Assembly: GCA_029378245.1 (NCBI GenBank)
Contig: JARKIF010000018.1
Span: 372,001 to 436,000, forward strand
DNA: 64,000 nucleotides
Direction: 5' to 3'
Origin: Roridomyces roridus
Lineage: Eukaryota; Basidiomycota; Agaricomycetes; Agaricales; Mycenaceae
A program made the position numbers and the translations under genes. Of the stretch, positions 12,233-25,088 are shown piece after piece. The notes beneath the pieces were generated by a model. The model was not told the DNA's origin. It saw nothing but the letters and a program-made list of their open reading frames with translations, and searched no databases. Position 1 is the stretch's first letter, and every line of letters begins with the position of its first letter.

Positions 12233-13293
12233 CTACGCGATGGTGCAGCCCTCATCCCCCATGCCATTGAGACCTGGCGGTAGCGGTCCCATGAGCTCGG
12301 TCGGCGGAGACCCAAACGATTGCATCTCCACTGTCCGTCAGAATGGACAAGAAAGCACAGAGAGATGGACAGACTTCAGACATGAGGGCAACAACAGATT
12401 CGCGGCTTTTGGGATCCGAGTCATTGAATGTCGGCGCATCAAACACGGCAAGGATGGCTCGGACGCGCCCCAATTGCGCCTCGTAGCGAGTTCGGTCTTC
12501 TGCAGATAGTGGAGAGGGCGGAGACGCGAGGTACGGCGGGAACTACGCGATCGTGACTTTGAGAAAGCATAGAACAATGTAAAGACATACCTTCTCCGCC
12601 AGTTCGGTGAGGGGTTCATAGAGAACTTCCTTGGACATGAGCTCACTCATCATGTTTTCGAGAAAGCCTGCGAGGTCTGATTCGCTTGCAGGGAGATCGG
12701 AGCCGTCGCCAAGATCTTTGAGTTGTGCAAGGAGTGCCTCCAGCGTGTCAGCGCCAGGGTCGGATGGAGCATCCTTCAGTGTCTCTTCACCCTCACGTAA
12801 CTTGCCCATCGTCTGCTGAATCTTGCGCTGAAAGTCGGTCGATTCACCTGCGGCCGCTGCTGTAGAGCCTTCGGCAACGCCGTCCATGCCCTCGACGAGC
12901 ATCGCTTCCCATGCAGCCTTGAGGGCAGCCTCTGCACCAGCTTCGCCGGAGGCAGGAACGCCAGCCGCGGACCCGATTTCACGCATGAGGGACTCCATTC
13001 CCTTGGCAAGTTCTGCAGCAAAATCAGCCGCTAACGCGTCCTCGTCGCCTTCTGGCAGATTTTCGAGTCCAGATCCTGGTACAGAGATGGGTGGCGCATC
13101 TACACGGGTGTTGGTGCGTGGGCGGCCTGAGGAAGAGTTGGAGGCGGTCGGAGGTGGAGGCGCTGGCGATGTCTTGAATTGGTCGAGGACATCTGGGCTC
13201 TGTTAGGGTCGGATGGCTGGTTGGCTGGATGTCGCTGTACTTGCCGTCGAGATCGTCGAGGTCGTCGGTGTCGAGAGTATGAGGCGAAGCCAT
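12233..13293 (-). CDS. PEX19: PEX19 peroxisomal membrane protein import receptor
   Basis: PEX19 is a cytosolic and peroxisomal chaperone that binds newly made peroxisomal membrane proteins and docks on PEX3. Exons (minus): 13293-13245, 13192-12591, 12542-12375 and 12325-12233, 912 nt or 303 residues. The N-terminus MASPHTLDTDDLDDLDDVLDQ is the PEX3-binding type. Further motifs are LYEPLTELAEKFPPYL and AVFDAPTFNDSDPKSRE. The protein ends in CTIA, a CaaX box for farnesylation as in yeast and human PEX19. Intron 1 appears to use a GC donor (G|GCAAGT at 13244) with the acceptor at 13193. Its start lies only 21 bp from the PIH1 gene stop on the same strand. All exon phases close. Confidence 0.93.
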
Positions 13294-13314
13294 TGCTGTG
13301 ATTTCACACAAAAT

Positions 13315-14333
13315 TCACATGACAAGAACTAGTACACCTTCTCCTACACGCCACTCGGCCGTTGCTCGCTCTACATCTAATGCTCGTTCACGCTTCAGCT
13401 TCAACGCAGCGTCCGCAGCCTCACTATTTCCAGAGGTCGCAGCGATCTCCGCGTCCGAAACGGCCAGGTTGATGTCCAGAAGCGGGTGATCGGGAACTGC
13501 AACAAGCACACGTCGGGGCTCAACGTCCAGGGTCGTGCGGGTGACGAGGGAGTGGGTCTAGATATAAGTAAAAGAACGGTCAAGGATCAGTAAACGCACG
13601 AGAGCCGGAATTGGTATCGTTATTTCTATTGAGCCAGTTGGAGTTTTCAACCAGCGCCAGGTCGGCCGCGCTGCCGGCTTCGTTGTAGCTTTCAAGATGC
13701 CCTTTTTGGGAACATCGGTAATCTCTTCGATGAGTGGGGTCGACGGCGACAAAAAAGCCGCGGGTATGAGAACATTACGGGGGGAAAGCTTGCCCTTGGA
13801 CGCGATATTGGGTGTGGATATGTGTCGCGATAGGACTAGTCCAGTCTGGGCTTCGATCCGCTGCAGGGCCAGTTCTAAGGCAACATTATTCGGGTAAACG
13901 CGCAAACGTCCGGTCATGACGCGCCTTGGATAAATGTCTTGAAGGTGGAATCCCGACAGCGTGAACGGAGAGAGGTATTGTAGATGCAGTCGAACACGAG
14001 ACATGGCTGGCCGGCTGACAAGAGTCAGTGACACGAACGTGGAGGTGGTACCGGATCGGCGGGATTTTCATCGAAAGTACCTTTATCTTTGTCCTCTTTG
14101 GCCTCTGAGATGACGACAGGAACATAATAGTCATCGTTTGCGGATTGTTCTCCCGCTTGTTCGCTCCCGCGTCCTTTCGGGGGAGGTGGTATTTGGTCAC
14201 TCCAGCAGATGTTGAGAAAAAGTTTTTTGGGTGTTATTGTATCTGAAGAGCCTATTTTGACCGAGGCAGGTTGAACTGTCGTCGTTTTCAGGCAAAATCC
14301 AGCTATTGGCTCGAGTAGAACGTGTTGTGCCAT
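13315..14333 (-). CDS. PIH1: PIH1-domain protein (Nop17/Pih1, R2TP complex type)
   Basis: The family links Hsp90 and the Rvb1/Rvb2 ATPases in assembly of snoRNPs, RNA polymerases and PIKKs. Exons (minus): 14333-14081, 14014-13925, 13874-13600 and 13557-13315, 861 nt or 286 residues with closed phases. The PIH1 core shows KKLFLNICWSDQIPPPP, YYVPVVISEAKEDKDKAG, LVFDCIYNTSL and ELALQRIEAQTGLVLSR followed by TPNIASKGKLSPR. The C-terminal part (THSLVTRTTLDVEPRRV, then LLDINLAVSDAEI) is in the position of the CS-like client-binding domain. Intron 2 begins CAAG|GCGCGT, a GC donor. The start codon is 149 bp from the divergent DAHP synthase start. Confidence 0.85.
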
Positions 14334-14482
14334 TGGAGGCAAGTGTCGAGTCACAAGATTTGACTCCGCGAAATTGATCGCTTTCCCGATCTCGTCTCCC
14401 TCGACCCACCATCTCCCTGCTATTAAAGAGTCCTTTGCTCCGCAGTTCCAGGACAGACGATATCCCCGCGACTTTCTCGATC
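14334..14482. promoter_or_regulatory. Divergent intergenic region PIH1/DAHP synthase
   Basis: These 149 bp separate the two opposite start codons and must contain both promoters. No canonical TATA box stands out. The sharing is inferred from spacing. Confidence 0.4.
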
Positions 14483-16079
<1,597 letters not shown>

Positions 16080-16302
16080 ATAAATTCTTGTACTTGTAAT
16101 TGTATGTCATATAGATTTTCGTTGGTTCACCTGCCGCCCCCTAACCAGAGAGGGGTCTGTAATTAATGTTACGTTGCCGACTGGACTGTTTCCGAGTGAT
16201 TGTGTTTGGTCCAGTTCTCATCCGTCTTACCCATCACCTCCCTCCTCTGCTCGCCGCTGAGCAGGCTTGAATCGCTCGTTTAGTTATTCGACCGACCAAA
16301 AA

Positions 16303-17766
16303 ATGGGCTGTGTAAATAGTACTGGCGTCGACGAGGAGGCTCGTGCTCGTACGTCGCCTTCCTTCTACCCTATTTCCTATCTCATCCCGTCCCAGGCAAC
16401 GATGAGATTGAAAACCAGCTCAAGCGGGACAGGCTCATGGCCAAGAACGAGATCAAGATGCTGCTGCTCGGTGCGGGAGAGTCGGGCAAATCCACTGTGC
16501 TCAAGCAGATGAAGCTCATTCATCTCGACGGCTACAATGCTCAGGAGCGGGATGCATACAAGGAGATTATCTTCTCCAACACCGTTCAGAGCATGCGGTA
16601 CGTCTCCTTCTACCTTGCCCGAGCATAACTGACCAAGATTTTCGCAGTGCCATCTTGGAAGCCATGCCCCAGCTTGACATTGCCCTCGCCCCACAGAATG
16701 ATGCCCGCCGTGCGACCATTCTCGCTCTGCCCCCGCAAATCGAGGCGGATGTTCTCCCGCGGGACCTGGCGGATGCAGTGAGGGGCTTATGGAGAGGTTC
16801 GTGCTTGTCATGCGACCCTGGAGTTGCACTCAACTGCCACCGTAGATCCCGGTGTCAAAGAAGCCGTGCGCCGCTCGCGCGAGTTCCAACTCAACGACAG
16901 CGCCGTCTACTACTTCAACTCGATTGACCGCATGTCCGCCCCGGACTATCTCCCGACTGACCAGGACATCCTGCGTTCCCGTGTCAAGACGACGGGTATA
17001 ACGGAGACAACGTTCAAAGTCGGCGAGCTGACGTACAAACTCTTCGACGTTGGTGGCCAGCGGTCGGAGCGGAAGAAGTGGATCCACTGCTTTGAGAATG
17101 TGACTGCCCTTGTCTTCCTCGTTAGTTTGAGCGAGTATGACCAGGTTTGTATTCAAGCTGCCAACTTGTCTACCTGAATCTGACGTTTCTCTGCAGATGT
17201 TGTATGAAGATGAGAGTGTGGTGTGTATTCAATCATTCCATGCCATCCGCTACCTCACCCGTTGTCCCACAGAATCGAATGCAAGAAGCACTCACCCTCT
17301 TTGACTCGATCTGCAACTCGCGGTGGTTTGTCAAGACCAGCATCATCCTGTTCCTGTACGTCCTGTTCTCGTTTTCGGTGTACTTCCACTCACCCCTGCA
17401 CAATGTTAGAAACAAGATTGATCTGTTTGCTGAGAAGCTGCCGCGGAGTCCACTCGTCAGTCGTTTAACCCAATCTGGGCTGTCGTGCTGACAACAAACC
17501 ACAGGGGGATTACTTTCCCGATTTTACCGGAGGCGACAATTACGACGCCGCGTGCGACTACCTCCTCCACCGCTTCGTCTCGTTGAACCAGAGCGCGGCA
17601 ACGAAGCAGATTTATGCCCATTACACGTGTGCGACGGATACACAACAGATCAAGTGTACGTCCCGTCTGGTCTTGCGTACATTGACTGACCTTGTCTCCA
17701 GTCGTTCTCAGCGCCATTCAGGACATCCTCCTGCAACTTCACTTGCGCGAGTGTGGTCTGCTATAG
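16303..17766 (+). CDS. GPA1: Heterotrimeric G protein alpha subunit (Gi-like)
   Basis: This is a GTP-binding switch that couples membrane receptors to fungal cAMP/MAPK pathways (mating, nutrient sensing). Nine exons: 16303-16348, 16396-16597, 16648-16796, 16846-17144, 17197-17220, 17273-17355, 17410-17455, 17505-17655 and 17702-17766, 1065 nt or 354 residues. The start MGCVNST gives myristoylation at Gly2 and likely palmitoylation at Cys3. The P-loop is GAGESGKST. Switch I contains [11 protein letters not shown], switch II is [12 protein letters not shown], and NKID is the guanine-specificity motif. The C-terminus ECGLL has the Cys at -4 typical of Gi-class subunits. Exon 5 is a 24-nt microexon (MLYEDESV). 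All splice phases close. Which of the several fungal alpha subunits this is cannot be settled without a tree. Confidence 0.94.
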
Positions 17767-18427
17767 TCCGTTTCTTGTTTCCACGTCACGTTCATGTCCA
17801 TCTATTGCCTACACTCCCCATGCCGACGCGCCACTGCCTAATTACTGCTCGACACCCTACACGACCTCGTACACACTACACGGATTGCATACCCCCTGCA
17901 TGGCTCAGGATGCTCTTCCGTTTATATTATACTTTAAGCTTAGCTATCTCCGTCCCTCTTCACTTCCACGACCACCAAGCCGATACTGTTGTTTTTCTTT
18001 GCATACGGATTCGGATACGTTTACCCAATTTTTTGATACGGAGGATGGATTTGCAATACCACACACTCTTTTGAACCTCCGAGTCTCTTCCGTTTGAAAA
18101 CCGTGTTCGACCGTCGATGCTCTCTGTACAACATGAGTGCACATTGGCACCTATACCGATACGCACATTTTGCAGGAGCTAGCTCCTACGGCTCTTCCCC
18201 ACGAAACGGTGAATCCACTAGGGATCCTGTTTCCTGGCCCATCCTTGGTGTAATCGACCGGGTGGCAAATTTTGTAGCGAAAAGGCAAGTCAGTACAAGA
18301 CCAACTGCACGATGTGCACGTACCTCGCTCGTGCCGAGAATTTCCATTAGAACCTGTGATTCTATTCAAAGAGGGACACCAAACCCTTGCCTCGGTATAT
18401 CGTTAGCATACAAATAATACAATCTAA
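17767..18427. other. Convergent intergenic region between G-alpha and SET2
   Basis: This 661-bp pyrimidine-rich region holds the two facing 3' ends. Frames are present but show no recognisable protein and no splice structure. Confidence 0.55.
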
Positions 18428-21400
18428 CTATGCAACGATGGAGACATCGTGCAACTTGTCGGGCAGCTTCTGAACATCCCATATTTGCTCGTCTGGTGGG
18501 CGCCGTCGAGGGTCAGAGGCAACCTGCTCCACTGCGGAGTCGGGGGCTGGCGATTCATCTGCCAGATTCTCCGGCCCATCCATCTCCATTTCAACATCCT
18601 CATCTTCGCCCTCACTGTCGGAAGCAGGATCCATGTCCATGGCCTCCTCGACCGTCATCTCGTTCAGTACATTGTCCACGCCCTCAATGGAATTCGGTGT
18701 GGTGTCCTGAGCTGATGTGGTGGCTTGCGGTGGCTGTTTGTGTTGAGACTTTTCCGCTTTCCGCACCACCTTGGCGATGTACTCTTTCGAGAACTTCTTA
18801 ATCTTCGCCACCTTCTCATCGGAAAGTGCTTCGAGCTTGTTGTCTTGGTAGCTCGAGGACTTCTTCTCCTTCTCCGCAATCAACTTTGTCAGCTAGGGAA
18901 TGTGTCAGCCAAGAACCAAGGCAAGTAATGTCGTGTACCTCCTTCGCGTTCTTCTTGAAAGTCTCGCGCTCCAGAGACTTGCCGTACTTGGACATACACT
19001 TGACAACAACAGCCCCAACGAGCTTCAACAACCGCTTTTCTTTGTTGGCCTCCTTTTCCTGCGGCGTCTGCGTCTTTTTCGAAGACCGATGCTTGCGCTT
19101 AGGCTCTTTCGCGGGCTGCGCGAGCTTCGCGGTGGCGGCGGCGGCAGCGGCGGCATCTTCCGCAGCCTTTTGAGCGACAGCCGCTGCAATGATCCCATCT
19201 ACGTCCCACTTGGGTTTGACACTGACCGCTGGAGGAGGAGTCGGGGCCCTCGGAGGAGGGGAAGGAGGGGTGGGTTCCCGAATGTAGGGATATGACCATG
19301 TGAATCCACTCGGATAAGACACAGCATTGCTGAGGCGAGGACGTTTTCGTTGCAAAGGACGATTCCAATGCTCGGGAGGACGCCCCTTGAACTGAGGTTT
19401 TGGATCGTCGAGGGTTAATGGTGTGAAATCCTCGTCGTCAACTTCTTGGGGCTCCTCCTTGGGCTGCAGCACAATGGCGCGCTTGGGTATCCTGTAGGCC
19501 ACGGGTAGAGATTTCCAGTGACTGAGGAGCTGCAAAGAATGGTGAGCTAGATCAAGGATGAGTTATTTCCGGTCGACGAACATCCAACGCCAATTCCTTG
19601 AGCTTCGGATCCTCGGACTCGGCGGCAGCCTCGAGCGGTGATTCGATTTTGCAATCATCTACTTTGTTCCTAGATGTCAATGGCCACGGGCGGATCGACT
19701 CGACGACCTGCAGATGGATAAGTTCCGACTCCCCTGCAAACAAATCCTGGGTACCAGAGTGATAACCTCGGCATCGGCGGCGTAATCTTCCAGCACGTTC
19801 TTCATTAGACTGAGGCAACGGAGCCGCAGCATTTCACGTTGACAGGTCTCATCTGTTGTGAGCTATGGACGAGTATGGGTGACACATTCAAGGCTCAAGA
19901 TTATACATACGCGAAAACGTGTGAGGAGTTTGACGAGCATATCGCGGCTGTCCGTTTGGCGAACAGCTTGCATAATTGTTGGTACTTCGGGCTGCAAAAT
20001 GGGTCGCAACTCGGGCTAAAGAGGGTAAGCCGCCATGACAAATTGAAAGAGTGAGCTTACCAAAAAATCGGGATCGTCGAGTTTCTTGCCCTTCTTCTTC
20101 TTGGTCCCTTTGAGTGCCATGAGCTCGGCGGCATCAGTGATTCCCAACGCTGTAGAGAATAGTGGATTAGTGTAGGGAGCGTCCCCAAAGAAAAAGACGG
20201 ACCATCGAGGTAAAGATCGTCAACAGTCACGATGTCCGTCTGTGTTTTGCCTCCGATGAAGCCGACGCAGTTGGGCTCTCCACAATAGCATTGTTGTGCC
20301 TGATGACTGAAAAAAAGTGAGCGACGTGGAGGAGAAGAAATGAATGGTTACCCATAGCGATCAACATTGTAGTTGAATGTTAGCTCCTCGAACTTTGCGA
20401 TCTTCCGTTTCGCAAAGATGCCCATACGGACATGAGCACCAACTGTCCATTTGGCGACATAGCAATTCGGGTTGCAGCTGTGATTTGCAAAACGTCCGAT
20501 GCCGCCGCTTTTGGTGGCATCTATGAACTGTGCGGGTATCAGGTAATGAAGTATGAGCAGCAGGCTGCAGACGCACCTCGTCCCTCTGGAGCATCATGAA
20601 GTAGAAATGTCGGATGCCCTCCTCCGCGTAGTCCCGCATACGTTTTTTGAAAGAAGTGGGATTGACGACGTCCCCCAGATATTCGTAAATAAACGTGTCC
20701 CTGAAGAAAAGGTCAATACTGCACCAACAGCCAGCGTATGGCGGCGCACTTGGTAATATCACTCTCCGCGCGTAGCCCGAAACCCTTTTTCTCCGTCTGA
20801 ACGATTTCAATGTCCGCGTATTCCTTGTTCTGAAAGCTAGAGCCAACTTGAGACCACACAGCACACATGAAGCCAGAACACGCACCGTTGGTTCTGGCAA
20901 AACTTGTGACAACGACAGTCCTCGGGAAGGCATTCAATTTGAGTGAGACGATTTATGCAGCTTGAACCTTCGCCGCACGCCAGCGACAGGTCTTGCCCTA
21001 GCGACACGTTCAGTACTCGCAAAAGACGCAATCGACCACAGTATACACACCGCGCTGGTATATACACTCGCAGGTCATGCCCTCCATAGCCTCTCGCGAA
21101 CGCCCAATGCTTTTATTCTGGTAGTTATTGGCCGAAAGCTCAATGAAAGTGGCCAATGCGGCGTCGCGTGCAACAGCAAGCTCTCCAATGAGCTGTACGG
21201 CTCGCCCGGGCTTCTTCTTAGGTACTACAGCGGGAGTACGTGTCCGTGAAGGTGGTGTGGGGGATTTGGAAGCCGTACGAGCAGAGTGCGCGGAGGCAAT
21301 ATCTGAATCATCGGCTGGCAGCGGTGGACTGGCGTCTTCCGCCAACGACTCTTCGGCCGGAAACTCCTCCTTCATGTCCACGTCAGACTTGGTGTCTGGG

Positions 21401-21510
21401 CTGGTGGACGGAGGCCGGGCGGGCAAGGTTTCGGCCTCATCCTCGAGTTTCGGTGGCATGAGTGGTGATGGGAGGAGGTCAGAGTTGTGTTCGGTTGGCG
21501 CTGACGACAT
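18428..21510 (-). CDS. SET2: Set2 histone H3 lysine-36 methyltransferase
   Basis: Set2 travels with elongating RNA polymerase II and methylates H3K36. The ATG is at 21510 ([16 protein letters not shown]) and the stop at 18428. About ten short introns can be placed, for example exon 1 ending at 21051. Domains in order are an acidic/serine-rich N-terminus; AWS ([32 protein letters not shown]); SET with [33 protein letters not shown] and [12 protein letters not shown]; and post-[12 protein letters not shown] helical region with [11 protein letters not shown] and [19 protein letters not shown] follows. The SRI domain (about 18,700-19,030; [19 protein letters not shown], then [16 protein letters not shown]) binds the phosphorylated polymerase tail. 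No clear WW domain was seen between post-SET and SRI. An acidic tail ends the protein. No frameshifts are needed. Confidence 0.92.
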
Positions 21511-21788
21511 AAGAGAAAGATGGCTCCCTGCAGTATAGTCACGCCCACCGCTGCCCTTGAACGTCGCTCGTACCCGACGTGTAGGAGGTGTCCGTCTGCC
21601 CAAAGGGGTCTCACGCGACGACAGAGGCTGAGCGCGATATTCAAACTCGCAGAGTTCAGTCTCGAAGATTCAGATTCAGCACCAAGGAGCGCTGGCAGAT
21701 GAATTGAAGTACGCCGCGTCTTCTGGGCCGTCGATGTGGAAGAAGAGTCAGATCAGAGATAAATACTCCTCCTCTTTCCGACTACTAC
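21511..21788. promoter_or_regulatory. Divergent intergenic region SET2/RPA49
   Basis: These 278 bp separate the divergent starts of SET2 and RPA49. No specific factor site is claimed. Confidence 0.35.
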
Positions 21789-23248
21789 ATGGCCTCGAGC
21801 ATCACCGGCAAACGGAAGCGGGAAGCTTCTCCAGAAATTGGTTTGGTGCTTTCCTCGTGTTCTGTTGGGCCAGACGAAGTTGGGCCAGTTCTCGGTACGT
21901 CCTAAAACTCCGTACTTGTGTGCAATTCAAAAACTCGACCAGTAAACTTTCCCTCGTTGGAAGCTCCGTCGTCTGCCCCATTCCGCTGCTATCGAAAAAA
22001 AGCCAGGACATCCAATGAGGAGGGCAGACTCATTGTAGCTGGCGAGACCGACACGGTCGAGTTCGAGTCCAACGAGGAGGAGAGCTCGCGTGTCGCCAGT
22101 GCTGGCTGCCAATACGTTCTCGCTGTGCACAACAAGCGTACTTCTGCATTGACTGTCCTACCTGCTCCTCTATCCCCGCACATTCTCAGCCGTACCGTCA
22201 AGGCACTCAAATCCATCGAACCCAGTGCCGCGCCGTCGGCCACCGAATATTTCCAGGCCAAAACCGCGTTGGGGGAGACTTTTGGTACCAAAAAGGCCAA
22301 GGCTGCCATCCGTGCCCGGGAGCGGAATCGTGTCGATATTAGTGCCATGGAGGGAACGATGGACTTTGTCATGGCTGGCATAGACAAAGCTGCCCAAGGC
22401 TTAATGACGGCTGGTGCGTGCCTAATCGCTGTCGCTAAATTCACGTTCAAACTTTTACCAGATGAGGCCAAGGAACTTTCAGATTCCAGTCGACAGATTC
22501 CGGTATTCGACGCGACAGCGACAGAACCCGCCGATGTATATCCTCTACACGGTATCATCCCTGAACCTGAGTGGAAGACTCTTCCCGTCAACCCGCTTCA
22601 GGAAGCGAGCAGCGCGAAGGAGCGCAAGGCCACCCTTCCCCACCAAAAGTCTCGATGGCTCAACTCCCGTGTTGAGCTTGCTATGGGGCAGGATGATAAG
22701 GAGAGGAGAAGGAACATGTAGGTGAACATGCCACCAATCCCGGCCACGGCTGATGCTTCACAGTAAAATCTTGTTCTATATTGCTTGCATGATGGCATTC
22801 CGTAGCGTCACCGAGCGCAAGTTCAAGAAGGAAAAGCTTGTTGAACGATTATCGGGAGTCCCCGGCAGTGTCGTCGACAGCCTCCTCGATCGGTTCACAG
22901 AGTGCACTCGCGGGTCGACAGAGTGCGTCCCTTCTCCATGTCGTTTGACACTATGTTGACCACGTCGTAGACCGCAGAGCACACCAGAACTACAACTTCT
23001 CCTGCTGACGCATATTCTCGCACTCTGTCTACACGTCGACAACTACGCCACAGACCATGCCCTCCTCGCCCAGGATTTGAATTTAGGCAGCTGACAAGAT
23101 AACTTTGACCTTCAAGGCGCTTGGCTGCAAAATCCGAAAGCTCACAGAGAGAGAACGCACAAAGTTAGGACTTGCGGGCGAAGAAAAACGAGCCGTCTTG
23201 ACTGCACCAGTCGAGTTTCCCAAGCCCAAACTCAAAAAGACGAGGTAG
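21789..23248 (+). CDS. RPA49: RNA polymerase I subunit A49 (RPA49)
   Basis: A49 pairs with A34.5 as a built-in TFIIF/TFIIE-like module of RNA polymerase I in the nucleolus. Exons: 21789-21894, 21943-22413, 22462-22717, 22764-22922 and 22971-23248. The start MASSITGKRKREASPE is followed by VNFPSLEAPSSAPFRCY. Other family stretches are ETFGTKKAKAAIRARERN, LHGIIPEPEWKTLPV, RLSGVPGSVVDSLLDRFTE, the tandem winged-helix portion (LTHILALCLHVDNYATDHA) and FKALGCKIRKLTERER. The end is EFPKPKLKKTR. A single extra base near 23,089 separates DLNLG from ADKITLTFK. Skipping it gives 1269 nt, exactly 423 codons. The neighbour SET2 is divergent. Confidence 0.86.
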
Positions 23249-24043
23249 ATAGTTGACCTGTACTCGGTCATGTGATTTCAGCGACTGTCCGAGCCATCCG
23301 CAGTTCCCAGAATATGAATTACCAGTTCATTGAAGTGGGTCAGGGCAACGCCTGCCAAACTAAGTGTGCGCTGACTAAGCGTGATCTGGCCTGAATTCTG
23401 GCTAGATAGCTGTGCTGTGGGCAGATAGCTCGCTATCCAGTGTTCGCCCAAAGGGCAAAGCCCTCTGGGCGCAAAGCCCTTTGAGGGCTTTGGGCAGAGG
23501 GCTCTGAAAGTTTTGGTCGAGTTCAAAGGCCTTCAAAGGCCTCTGAGATCACGTGGTATCTTGATCAATCAATCGCTGATGGGCCAACGCATCAACACCA
23601 CTTGACCGCAGCCCGCACAGCGAACAATGGGCCGCTCGTTCTATGCCGCACGCCATTGTCCGCTGACGTTCCACACCATGTTCTATTGTTTGTCGACCTC
23701 ACCCCGCGTACCTAACCACCATAAGACCCCACTTTTCGACCCCATACTGCCACTTCCTCGCTTCCCACTCTTTCGCTCGCATGGGGGACAATCCCTACTG
23801 GACCTACTTCTACAAGGGCTTAAATATGACAGCATTTATCATTGAAAATTACAGTGTCAATGGTGCAGATGCAAGGCATTAGTTCAATGTAGTGATACAC
23901 AAGTTTATGCATCTTTTCAGGTTTAGTTCCCAGGTTTTGCTGGATAGGGAAGTCATGATATGACTCTGACACAGGTTATGGATGCCTATCATGTGGTAGC
24001 ACCACCCAAGGCAAGCATGGGACACAGGTCTTAAAAGTGCAAG

Positions 24044-25088
24044 CATCAGCAAAACTGAATCCATCTGGCACATCTGGCGAGCTCTGGCACCATCTGATCC
24101 GTCTGGTTGACATGGCGCCAGAGCTGCCGAAAATGTTTTTGACAGTCTTGACAGATATTCGTCTGTTTCAAGCTGTGTGATCGTTCTGTGCTGTGAGAGT
24201 CATCGTATAGGTCCTCTTGCTCGCTACCTGGAGGTGCCTCGAAGTCACGGAACTCTTCAAAACGACAAGTCCGAACGCATGTGGTCTGGAAGATCGGTGT
24301 CCGATCAACAATTGCGCCATTGTTGATCAACCGGCCGCAGCACCACTTGTCTCCTTCCCTCATCTTCCTTCCCTCTCTCCCCCTCGCGCGACGATACCGC
24401 CCTTCAGCTTCGCCTCAATCCCTCTGTATCGACGCCTTCGAAGGTTCAAGACAACTTGAAGACCCTTGGATCAATCCTGCCGCACTTGTCGATGACTTGG
24501 CTCTGATGCTCAAAGCTAGAAACCCCGCCTCACGCCTCCATCCTCAAGTCCTCCTCTCTGCTTTTCAAGATACATACACAGAAGAACTCCTTCCTGGTCT
24601 CCGGCTTTCTAAGCAGCTGCTCAAGCCACGGGCGATAACATGGGATCAATTCAGAAGACTGTCATCAAAGGATGGGAAGGGTCTACTACTCCGTGTCAGA
24701 GGAGAAGCGAGGCGGGCGAAGGGTGAGTCCATGAGTTTATTACCGTTCCGAATTCTCACACCTTGCTCACGTAGCGAGTGGTTCCCTGTCACGATCGTAC
24801 GCCGCCTTCCTCCTCCCTTCCCATACCCACATTACCTCGCGTAATGTTTTCTGCGGGGGCGGCCTTGGTCGGCAACGCGAGAGTGCCGCCGTTGGCGCCG
24901 TTCCCCTGTAATCCGTGTACAATACGAAATTTTAATAGCTTTTGATAATCCGCCATTAGCGTATTTGCGGCGCCAGAATCGATTCTGGCGCCATGGGTGT
25001 CATTATGCTGCCATATGCAGTTCTGGCGCGCTGGCGCATCTGATTGATCTGCTGCCAGATCGGCCAGATGGATTATGTTTTCCTGATG
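24044..25088. mobile_element. CATCAG-ended DNA element with 2-bp target duplication
   Basis: The left end CATCAGCAAAACTGAATCC and the inverted right end CATCAGGAAAACATAATCC bound a 1045-bp insertion flanked by AG on both sides (24042-24043, 25089-25090). The related repeat at 26,7xx shows the same flanking sequence without the insertion (gtgcaAGttgag), which confirms the ends and the 2-bp duplication. The inner part holds a 24-bp perfect palindrome (24,969-24,992) and an open frame (about 24,281-24,844) with no recognised domain. The superfamily is not assigned. Confidence 0.75.
24281..24844 (+). other. Open frame of unknown origin inside the CATCAG element
   Basis: This is a 187-codon frame. 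Its middle part (DPWINPAALVDDLALMLKARN, then LLSAFQDTYTEELLPGLRL) has ordinary protein composition, but no family is recognised. It lies wholly inside a short DNA element that lacks a visible transposase, so it could be a captured host gene fragment or simply chance coding. Confidence 0.3.

Noticed and set aside
13558..14034. A separate small gene starting MSRVRLHLQYLS on the minus strand
   Set aside because: Splicing shows that this stretch belongs to PIH1, and the correct frame across 14,014-13,925 gives the conserved LVFDCIYNTSL instead.
19552..19818. A frameshift in SET2 near 19,740
   Set aside because: A 47-nt GT-AG intron (gtaccc...ctgcag) joins VITL to [10 protein letters not shown] in frame, so no shift is needed.
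23248..23437. AGGGCTTT/AAAGCCCT runs as a CRISPR-like or tandem array
   Set aside because: They are the subterminal repeats of the hAT-like element starting at 23,438. There is no spacer structure, and the organism is a fungus.
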